In this document: in pieces, positions 34,511 through 40,278 of the stretch | Numbering within the stretch: position 1 is the first letter of the stretch | Layout of the letters: each line of letters begins with the position of its first letter | Source: DASSWB01 sp035705495 | GTDB taxonomy: Bacteria; Bacteroidota; Bacteroidia; Flavobacteriales; Flavobacteriaceae | Assembly: GCA_035705495.1 (NCBI GenBank) | Contig: DASSWB010000034.1 | Location: 1-40,278 of the forward strand | DNA: 40,278 bases | Reading direction: 5' to 3' | Made by a program: the position numbers and the translations under genes | Notes under the pieces: generated by a model | The model's database searches: none | The model's input: the letters and a program-made list of their open reading frames with translations, nothing else | What the model was told of the DNA's origin: nothing

Positions 34511-34518
34511 CAAAAATA
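34511..34518 (-). promoter_or_regulatory. -7 element of the DUF983 gene
   Basis: TATTTTTG on the minus strand matches TAnnTTTG; the nearest upstream TTG is 14 bases away, shorter than usual. Confidence 0.4.
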
Positions 34519-34549
34519 AGCATCTTTGCACTCAATTTAAAGAAAAGGA

Positions 34550-36463
34550 ATGCTGAATATACATAATTTATCTATCTCATTTGGAGGTGAGTATTTGTTT
34601 GAAGAAATCACTTTTAGGTTAGGTGCCGGTGATCGTGTGGGATTGATAGGTAAAAATGGAGCCGGAAAATCTACAATGCTGAAAATTCTCTCGGGGGAAC
34701 AAGAGCCGGATACGGGTCAAATTGCGAAAGACAAAGAACTTTCTGTAGGATTTTTAAAGCAGGATATTGATTTTGTTCAGGGCCGTACGGTGGTGCAAGA
34801 AGCTCAGCAAGCCTTTGTGGAAATCAAAAAATTGGAAGCGGAGATTGATTATATTAATGAACAATTAGCTTCTAGAACCGACTATGAAAGTGATTCTTAT
34901 TCCCAGTTAATAGAGGATTTAAGTGAAAAAACCCATCATTATGAAGTTATTGGTGGGTATAATTATCAAGGGGAAACGGAAAAGATCTTACAGGGTCTCG
35001 GATTTCCAAGGGAAAAATTCAACAGTCTTACCGATACTTTTTCCGGTGGGTGGAGAATGCGTATCGAACTTGCGAAACTTTTGCTTCAGAACAACGATAT
35101 TTTACTACTCGATGAGCCTACAAACCACTTGGATATTGAATCGATAATTTGGCTTGAATCGTTTTTAAAAAGCTATCCGGGTTGTGTTATGATCGTTTCC
35201 CATGATAAAATGTTTCTGGATAACGTAACCAATAGAACCATCGAAATTTCGTTGGGGCAGATTTACGATTTTAAAAAACCGTATTCTCAATATCTGGAAC
35301 TGAGAAAGGAGTTGAGGGAACAGCAATTGGCATCGCAAAAAAATCAGGAGAAACAAATAGAACAAACGGAGAAACTTATAGAAAAATTTCGTGCCAAGGC
35401 GAGTAAAGCTTCGATGGCTCAGTCTCTGATAAAAAAATTGGATAAAATAAACCGAATTGAAGTCGATGAAGATGATAATGCGGTTATGAATATCAAATTT
35501 CCGGTTTCGAAGCAACCGGGAAAGGTGGTGATAGAAGCGAATTCCATTTCTAAATCCTACGGAAAGGTTGAAATTTTAGAGGATATAAATCTTTTAATCG
35601 AAAGAGGCAGTAAAATCGCGTTTGTTGGACAAAACGGACAAGGAAAAACGACTTTGGCAAAGATTATTGTCGATGAAATCCCGTATGAGGGAGAAATGAA
35701 ATTGGGTCATAATGTTGAAATAGGATATTTTGCCCAAAATCAAGCGGAATATTTGGACGGTGAAAAAACAATTTTGGACACTATGATTGATGCTGCGAAT
35801 GAAAAAACGAGGAGTCGTGTTCGTGATATGCTTGGGGCGTTTTTATTCCGTGGTGACGAAGTTGACAAAAAGGTGAAGGTGCTTTCCGGTGGTGAAAGAA
35901 ATAGGTTGGCCTTGTGCAAATTATTGCTTCAGCCGTTTAACGTTTTGGTGATGGATGAGCCCACGAACCACTTGGATATAAAATCGAAAAATATCCTAAA
36001 GGAAGCATTAAAGGATTTCGAAGGAACACTAATTTTGGTTTCACACGATAGGGATTTTCTGCAAAACCTGACGTCTACCGTTTATGAATTCAAAAACAAA
36101 AAAATCAAAGAATATTTAGGCGATATTGATTTCTATTTAGAGGAGAGAAATGTCGACAATATGCGGAGTATTGAGAAAAAAGATGTCAAGAAGAAGTCGG
36201 AACCAGTGACTTCTAAACCAAATCTTTCTTTTGAAAACCAGAAAAAGCTGAAGTCTTTGAATAATAAAATAAGCAATGTTGAATCGCAAATCAATAAACT
36301 TGAAAAAGAAATAAAAGAAATGGATTCCGAACTTGCGCTGAATTATGAAGAGACAATGAATAAAAAAGATTTTTTCACGAATTACCAGAAGAAAAAACAA
36401 GAGCTTGAAAAAAACATGAGGAAATGGGAATCTCTCCACGCAGAAGTAGAAGCTTTGGAATAG
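34550..36463 (+). CDS. ABC-F family ATP-binding protein (Uup-like)
   Basis: A 637-residue soluble protein with two ABC ATPase domains and no membrane part, as in ribosome-associated ABC-F factors. Domain 1 (about 1-235) has Walker A GKNGAGKS (34-41), signature FSGGWRMR and Walker B LLLDEPTNHLD. Domain 2 (about 325-535) has GQNGQGKT, LSGGERNR and VMDEPTNHLD. The linker between the domains (about 240-310) is helical, and a C-terminal coiled coil (about 565-635) resembles Uup. Uup-type proteins are linked to ribosome rescue and DNA transactions; the specific role here is not determined. Confidence 0.93.
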   Translation: MLNIHNLSISFGGEYLFEEITFRLGAGDRVGLIGKNGAGKSTMLKILSGEQEPDTGQIAKDKELSVGFLKQDIDFVQGRTVVQEAQQAFVEIKKLEAEIDYINEQLASRTDYESDSYSQLIEDLSEKTHHYEVIGGYNYQGETEKILQGLGFPREKFNSLTDTFSGGWRMRIELAKLLLQNNDILLLDEPTNHLDIESIIWLESFLKSYPGCVMIVSHDKMFLDNVTNRTIEISLGQIYDFKKPYSQYLELRKELREQQLASQKNQEKQIEQTEKLIEKFRAKASKASMAQSLIKKLDKINRIEVDEDDNAVMNIKFPVSKQPGKVVIEANSISKSYGKVEILEDINLLIERGSKIAFVGQNGQGKTTLAKIIVDEIPYEGEMKLGHNVEIGYFAQNQAEYLDGEKTILDTMIDAANEKTRSRVRDMLGAFLFRGDEVDKKVKVLSGGERNRLALCKLLLQPFNVLVMDEPTNHLDIKSKNILKEALKDFEGTLILVSHDRDFLQNLTSTVYEFKNKKIKEYLGDIDFYLEERNVDNMRSIEKKDVKKKSEPVTSKPNLSFENQKKLKSLNNKISNVESQINKLEKEIKEMDSELALNYEETMNKKDFFTNYQKKKQELEKNMRKWESLHAEVEALE

Positions 36464-36541
36464 AATTCATGGGCATTTAGTATTATCATCAACCGAGATA
36501 TGTTCAGCGGAAAATTTAGTTTTAAAAAAGCAATAATTTAT

Positions 36542-36571
36542 TTGTACAAGAAATAATCTGTTGTATCTTTG
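36542..36571 (+). promoter_or_regulatory. Promoter of tRNA-fMet
   Basis: TTG (36542-36544), a 19-base spacer and TATCTTTG (36564-36571) match the consensus exactly, 11 bases before the tRNA. Confidence 0.75.
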
Positions 36572-36582
36572 CAATCCAATAG

Positions 36583-36659
<77 letters not shown>

Positions 36660-36661
36660 GC

Positions 36662-36686
36662 AAGCCAGCAGAGATGCTGGCTTTTT
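36662..36686 (+). terminator. Terminator after tRNA-fMet
   Basis: A 9-bp stem (AAGCCAGCA/TGCTGGCTT) with a GAGA loop and a T-run. Confidence 0.88.
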
Positions 36687-36696
36687 CGTTTTCAAG

Positions 36697-36954
36697 ATGG
36701 AAGACTTCGTTGTATATATTCTTTTTTCCGAAAAACACGATAAACTCTACTATGGTCAGACAAGTAATCTTATTGCGAGGTTTACGGATCATAATTATTT
36801 GGGAAAAAAAGGTTGGGCTAAGAATTACCGGCCTTGGCGGGTTATCTATGTGGAATTTTGTGAAACGAGGTCGGAAGCAATGAAGCGTGAAAAATTTTTA
36901 AAATCGGGAGCCGGTAGGGAATGGGTAAAACAAAATCTTTCCGATTGGATATAA
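36697..36954 (+). CDS. GIY-YIG nuclease family protein (UPF0213-like, single domain)
   Basis: An 85-residue protein that is almost only a GIY-YIG nuclease domain. The VYI (6-8) and YYG (18-20) strand motifs, catalytic Arg28 (NLIARF) and the metal-binding Glu65 (MKREKFLK) are all present, and the end GREWVKQN is typical. Small free-standing GIY-YIG proteins of this kind are widespread and mostly unstudied. The gene is flanked by tRNA-fMet and a copy of its 3' end, with a terminator on each side, so it looks like cargo of a small inserted unit. No promoter is visible between the first terminator and the ATG. Confidence 0.92.
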   Translation: MEDFVVYILFSEKHDKLYYGQTSNLIARFTDHNYLGKKGWAKNYRPWRVIYVEFCETRSEAMKREKFLKSGAGREWVKQNLSDWI

Positions 36955-36966
36955 TGTGAGCTCATA

Positions 36967-36980
36967 TCCGCCGCGGCGGA
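36967..36980. repeat. 14-base perfect GC palindrome
   Basis: TCCGCCGCGGCGGA equals its own reverse complement. It abuts the right tRNA-like repeat and begins 12 bases after the GIY-YIG stop, in an otherwise AT-rich area. Confidence 0.95.
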
Positions 36981-37010
36981 CACTGGTTCGAGTCCAGTTC
37001 CCGCTACTAA
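36981..37010 (+). repeat. Direct repeat, right copy (tRNA-fMet 3' fragment)
   Basis: Exact 30-base copy of 36630-36659. Upstream of it GCTCATA (36960-36966) repeats the anticodon-loop sequence at 36613-36619, but with 4 more bases between, so it is a broken tRNA remnant and not a second functional tRNA. Confidence 0.95.
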
Positions 37011-37014
37011 AACC

Positions 37015-37042
37015 AAAACCACCTTTTTTAAGGTGGTTTTTT
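37015..37042 (+). terminator. Terminator after the right tRNA-like repeat
   Basis: An 11-bp stem (AAAACCACCTT/AAGGTGGTTTT) with a TTTT loop and a T-run. Confidence 0.85.
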
Positions 37043-37114
37043 CTTTTTGGAAATTTCGTGAAAACATTAACCTTTCTTGATCCCAGAATGACGTGGAAAT
37101 CCTTGATAAAGCCT

Positions 37115-37122
37115 TACTTTTG
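37115..37122 (+). promoter_or_regulatory. -7 element of the small lipoprotein gene
   Basis: TACTTTTG matches TAnnTTTG, 30 bases before the lipoprotein ATG. No well-spaced TTG upstream. Confidence 0.45.
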
Positions 37123-37152
37123 AAAAAATTTATATTTACTTTAAAATACGGG

Positions 37153-37461
37153 ATGAAATCAATTAAAATACTTATAACCAGCCTAATAATCACTGCTTTA
37201 TTAACTTCTTGTGAATTAGGGGAAAAGGCAGGAAATAAATTTGATGAGATCAATAAACGAGCTGAAGAAGAATTAAACGGTGTAAGCAAACGAGCCGAAA
37301 AATTGGACTCTTTAGTGAGCGAACAGGTTAAAAGAGTAGATTCTTTAATACCAAAAACCCGAAATACAATTCAACGAGCTGATTCTTTGGTTCAAAAAGC
37401 CACTTCCCGAATTGACTCTCTCAATAAAACGATTAACGCGGTTGAGAATATTTTTAATTAA
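37153..37461 (+). CDS. Small coiled-coil lipoprotein, unknown function
   Basis: A 102-residue lipoprotein: signal peptide 1-19 and lipobox LTSC (Cys20). The mature part is one long predicted helix with a recurring Asp-Ser-Leu motif (four times, spaced 11-14 residues: KLDSL, RVDSL, RADSL, RIDSL), which gives a coiled-coil pattern like Lpp-type envelope lipoproteins. I chose ATG 37153, which agrees with the -7 box at 37115-37122; a GTG at 37093 lies upstream of that box. Structural role is inference. Confidence 0.8.
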   Translation: MKSIKILITSLIITALLTSCELGEKAGNKFDEINKRAEEELNGVSKRAEKLDSLVSEQVKRVDSLIPKTRNTIQRADSLVQKATSRIDSLNKTINAVENIFN

Positions 37462-37525
37462 AAACTAAAACTTTTTCATTTTAAAATAAATTCTCTCTTC
37501 TTGTTCTTTTTAGTTTTTATAAAAG

Positions 37526-37559
37526 AAAAAAGCAACAATTTTACAACTGTTGCTTTTTT
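37526..37559. terminator. Bidirectional terminator between lipoprotein and acyl-CoA dehydrogenase genes
   Basis: A 12-bp perfect stem (AAAAAAGCAACA/TGTTGCTTTTTT) with a 10-base loop. Serves both convergent genes. Confidence 0.88.
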
Positions 37560-37595
37560 ACATTATACGCTATACATTGATACAGTATATAATAC

Positions 37596-38738
37596 CTAGT
37601 CCCTTAACAAACTTCTCGAAATCACAATCTTCTGAATTTCAGAAGTTCCCTCGTAGATCTGGGTAATTTTTGCATCACGCATCAAGCGCTCCACATGGTA
37701 TTCTTTCACGTAACCGTTTCCGCCATGAACCTGAACGGCTTCTACCGAAACATCCATCGCGGTTTGTGAAGCGTATAATTTCGCCATCGCACCACTCAAA
37801 TCGTAATTGTTGCCATTGTCTTTGTCCCACGCCGCTTTCATCACCAACATTCTGGCCGCTTCGATTGATGTCAGCATATCTGCCAATTTAAAAGCAATCG
37901 CTTGATGGTTGCAAATTTCGGTGCCAAAAGCTTTTCTGACTTTGGAATAATCCCGCGCCAGTTCATAAGCGCCACTTGCAATTCCCAAAGCCTGCGAAGC
38001 AATTCCTATTCTACCTCCAGACAATGTTTTCATGGCAAATTTAAATCCGAAGCCATCTTCACCAATCCTATTTTCCTTTGGAACTTTTACATCGTTGAAG
38101 ATTAAAGAATGCGTGTCACTTCCACGAATTCCCAATTTTTGTTCTTTTGGACCAATCTCAAAACCTTCCCATCCTTTTTCAACAATAAACGCATTGATGC
38201 CCTTGTGTTTTTTCTCACGGTGGGTTTGCGCAATAACCAAATAAAAATCGGCCGAATTTCCATTGGTGATCCAGTTTTTTGTGCCGTTTAAAACGTAGTG
38301 ATCACCTTTGTCTATCGCAGTAGTTTTTTGCGAAGTCGCATCACTTCCTGCTTCCGGTTCGCTCAAACAAAAGGCACCCAAGGCTTCACCCGTGGTGAGT
38401 TTTGATAAATATTTTTCTTTTTGCTCGGTAGTTCCGTAATTGTCAAGCCCCCAGCACACCAACGAGTTGTTTACGGACATGATTACAGACGCTGAAGCGT
38501 CAATTTTGGAAATTTCCTCCATCGCCAGAACGTAGGAAATGGTATCCATACCGCCACCGCCATATTCAGGGGAAGCCATCATGCCCAAAAATCCCAATTC
38601 CCCCATTTTTCTTATATATTCTTTTGGGAAATGTTGCTTCTCATCTCTTTCAATTACGCCAGGAAGCAGTTCGTTTTTCGCGAAATCTCTTGCCGCATCA
38701 CGAATCATTATATGTTCTTCTGTTAACTTAAAATCCAT
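37596..38738 (-). CDS. Acyl-CoA dehydrogenase
   Basis: An FAD enzyme that introduces the alpha-beta double bond in acyl-CoA (fatty-acid or branched-chain amino-acid breakdown). The 380-residue protein starts MDFKLTEEH and has CLSEPEAGSDA (about 128-138), the PROSITE-like WITNG stretch, and the C-terminal QIYEGTSEIQ segment whose Glu is the usual catalytic base in short/medium/branched-chain members. I chose ATG 38738; a longer frame from 38816 would start upstream of the promoter. Chain-length preference cannot be told from sequence. Confidence 0.96.
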   Translation of the reverse strand: MDFKLTEEHIMIRDAARDFAKNELLPGVIERDEKQHFPKEYIRKMGELGFLGMMASPEYGGGGMDTISYVLAMEEISKIDASASVIMSVNNSLVCWGLDNYGTTEQKEKYLSKLTTGEALGAFCLSEPEAGSDATSQKTTAIDKGDHYVLNGTKNWITNGNSADFYLVIAQTHREKKHKGINAFIVEKGWEGFEIGPKEQKLGIRGSDTHSLIFNDVKVPKENRIGEDGFGFKFAMKTLSGGRIGIASQALGIASGAYELARDYSKVRKAFGTEICNHQAIAFKLADMLTSIEAARMLVMKAAWDKDNGNNYDLSGAMAKLYASQTAMDVSVEAVQVHGGNGYVKEYHVERLMRDAKITQIYEGTSEIQKIVISRSLLRD

Positions 38739-38775
38739 ATTGTACTGATTATCTTGAATTTGTGATAAAAACCCT

Positions 38776-38789
38776 TTTGGGCGCCCAAA
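38776..38789. promoter_or_regulatory. Operator-like palindrome at the acyl-CoA dehydrogenase promoter
   Basis: TTTGGGCGCCCAAA is a perfect 14-base palindrome. It overlaps the -7 box and the expected transcript start of the acyl-CoA dehydrogenase gene, a good place for a repressor. Confidence 0.5.
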
Positions 38790-38816
38790 GATAACTTTTT
38801 GGGAAATATTTATCAA
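38786..38816 (-). promoter_or_regulatory. Promoter of the acyl-CoA dehydrogenase gene
   Basis: On the minus strand TTG (38816-38814), a 20-base spacer and TATCTTTG (38793-38786) match the consensus. Confidence 0.7.
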
Positions 38817-38819
38817 TTA

Positions 38820-39113
38820 AGATTCATTATTTTTATAAAATGAAAAAATGCTGAGGATAAAAATGTTTACAGTTCGGATTTCCGAATCTACAGTTGGTTG
38901 TGTGAAGTTTAAAAATATCGTTTTTTAGATTTTTTTGTGGCCTACGGAAGTGAATCGTAAAATTTGAAGAGAAAGTGTCGTAAAAATTTTGTACTGTTTG
39001 AGCTAAATGAATTTTGCTTTTTGCCTAAGATATTGAAAGCGAGTTCAGAATAAATCGAAATTTTTCTCAAGTAAATCATTATATAAAAAGGAATTGATCT
39101 GAAAACAATTTAA
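38820..39113. other. Non-coding spacer upstream of anmK
   Basis: About 294 bases (375 from the acyl-CoA dehydrogenase start to anmK), AT-rich. I see only short frames and no hairpin terminator or exact promoter box. It presumably holds the anmK promoter. Confidence 0.6.
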
Positions 39114-40193
39114 ATGAAAAAATGGAATTATAGAGTTCTCGGCGTTATGTCCGGCACATCCCTTGACGGAATCGACCTCGCTGTCATAGAATTCCGACTT
39201 ACCGATATATGGAATTTTAAAATTCTTTCTTCGGAATTGATCCCGTATTCCTCAACTTGGGTGCGCAAATTAAGCAGCGCCATTTCCCTTGATGATTTTC
39301 AGCTTTCGGAATTTAACCGAAGCTATACAACCTATCTTTCAGAAGTCATTTTTCAATTCAAAAAAATGCATCCCATAGATTGCGCCGGGCTCGATGCAGT
39401 TTGCAGCCACGGCCACACCATTAAACACGAACCGGAAAACGAACTGACTTTACAAATTGGAAACCTCCCTGAACTCGCAACTTTAACCCAAGAAACGGTT
39501 GTTTGCGATTTTCGCGTTCAAGATGTCGAGCTCGGCGGACAAGGAGCGCCATTGGTCCCGATTGGGGACGAACTGCTTTTTTCCGATTACAATTTCTGTC
39601 TCAATCTCGGCGGATTCGCAAATATTTCAACCAAAATCAATTCAGAAAGAAGAGCTTTTGATATTTGTGCCGTCAACACGGTGCTGAATTTTTATTCCCA
39701 AAAAATGGGATCTCCATTTGACGATGGTGGAAAAATTGCCGCTTCAGGAAAATTAATTCCCGAACTGTCGGAAGCATTAAATTCACTTCCATTTTATGAA
39801 CAAAACCCACCAAAATCATTGGGAATTGAGTGGGTGTATAGCGTGGTTTTTCCAATCTTAAAAAAGTACGAAAATGATATTCCTTCACTTTTACACACGT
39901 ATTCCGTTCATATTGCTGATCAAATTGTAAAAGTTTTGGACAACAAACCAGAATCAAAAGTCTTAATCACCGGTGGCGGTGCTTTCAATACTTTTTTGAT
40001 TCAAAAAATTATAGAAAAAACAAAATCTGAAATTCTAATCCCTTCCGAAGAAATCATTAATTATAAAGAAGCCATCATCTTTGGTTTCCTCGGAGTTTTA
40101 AAACTCAGAAATGAAGTCAACGTACTACAATCTGTCACTGGTGCCGTAAAAGATCATTCTTCAGGGAAAATATTTCTGCCATCAGATTGTTGA
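39114..40193 (+). CDS. anmK: Anhydro-N-acetylmuramic acid kinase
   Basis: AnmK opens and phosphorylates 1,6-anhydro-MurNAc to MurNAc-6-phosphate in peptidoglycan recycling. The 359-residue protein starts with VLGVMSGTSLDGIDLA, the family signature, and has the sugar-kinase/ASKHA motifs NLGGFANIS (about 163-171) and ITGGGAFN (about 283-290). Length is near the family norm. No other recycling genes adjoin it in this window. Confidence 0.95.
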   Translation: MKKWNYRVLGVMSGTSLDGIDLAVIEFRLTDIWNFKILSSELIPYSSTWVRKLSSAISLDDFQLSEFNRSYTTYLSEVIFQFKKMHPIDCAGLDAVCSHGHTIKHEPENELTLQIGNLPELATLTQETVVCDFRVQDVELGGQGAPLVPIGDELLFSDYNFCLNLGGFANISTKINSERRAFDICAVNTVLNFYSQKMGSPFDDGGKIAASGKLIPELSEALNSLPFYEQNPPKSLGIEWVYSVVFPILKKYENDIPSLLHTYSVHIADQIVKVLDNKPESKVLITGGGAFNTFLIQKIIEKTKSEILIPSEEIINYKEAIIFGFLGVLKLRNEVNVLQSVTGAVKDHSSGKIFLPSDC

Positions 40194-40195
40194 AT

Positions 40196-40278
40196 TCTGT
40201 CATTCAGAACGAAGTTTTTCGCGGAGTGAAGAATCTGTGAATTGGGAGCAGGATTTAATCACACCAGAGATTCCTCCT
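40196..40278. repeat. Probable dispersed intergenic repeat, cut by window end
   Basis: The text CATTCAGAACGAAG, then GTGAAGAATCTG and later CAGAGATTCCTCC, resembles a repeat family I remember as common between genes in Flavobacteriaceae. GAATCT (40231-40236) and AGATTC (40268-40273) are inverted, which suggests a hairpin. Only one copy is in the window. Confidence 0.45.

Noticed and set aside
36981..37010. Second tRNA gene
   Set aside because: Only the T arm and acceptor 3' strand are present. There is no matching 5' acceptor strand or D arm.
36846..37289. Minus-strand 147-codon frame with GTGLEPVS-like text
   Set aside because: It is antisense to the tRNA 3' copy and overlaps the GIY-YIG and lipoprotein genes on the plus strand. 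Such translations are common annotation errors.

Overview
The window looks like a low-GC chromosome segment from the Bacteroidota, almost certainly the family Flavobacteriaceae. Three things point there: type IX secretion (T9SS) and gliding genes (gldKLMN, porG, a PorP/SprF-like protein and an adhesin tail with a type B sorting domain); promoters of the Bacteroidota form TTG-N17-20-TAnnTTTG; and lineage-typical gene strings such as porG-uppS-bamA-ompH-ompH and miaB-sigma54 activator-lptE-TPR-secG. I cannot name the genus from the sequence alone. Most of the window is conserved core genome.

Layout. 1-1208: end of a large T9SS-exported protein plus its PorP/SprF-type outer-membrane partner. 1227-4620 (minus): clpX, clpP and tig, the protein quality-control cluster. 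4646-9493 (minus): a small holin-superfamily membrane protein, a FadL-like porin with an SGNH lipase lipoprotein, then pdxJ with an alpha/beta hydrolase. 9587-17555 (plus): CBS protein, nadK, porG, uppS, bamA, two OmpH/Skp chaperones and murI, mostly envelope assembly. 17732-24358 (minus): miaB, a sigma-54 activator, lptE, a TPR protein and secG, then groES-groEL. 24624-32992 (plus): topA, an arginase-fold protein that has lost metal ligands, then the T9SS core operon gldKLMN. 33053-36463: an FAD oxidoreductase, a DUF983 protein (minus) and an ABC-F ATPase. 36583-37042: initiator tRNA-fMet followed by a small GIY-YIG nuclease cassette and a second copy of the tRNA 3' end. 37153-40193: a coiled-coil lipoprotein, an acyl-CoA dehydrogenase (minus) and anmK. 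The window ends inside what looks like a dispersed intergenic repeat.

How the parts fit. Envelope biogenesis dominates: SecG (inner-membrane export), OmpH/Skp and BamA (outer-membrane protein insertion), LptE (LPS insertion), UppS and MurI (peptidoglycan precursors), AnmK (peptidoglycan recycling), and PorG with GldKLMN and PorP/SprF (T9SS). ClpXP, trigger factor and GroESL supply protein folding and turnover.

The most unusual item is the tRNA-fMet/GIY-YIG cassette. An 85-residue nuclease gene sits between the intact tRNA and a 30-base exact copy of its 3' end, with a 14-base GC palindrome next to the copy. This resembles a minimal mobile element that uses a tRNA 3' end as its target but has no integrase. 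Second is the pseudo-ureohydrolase directly upstream of gldK. Several gene starts were moved inward because a well-formed promoter, or a better start codon, lies downstream of the longest possible start.
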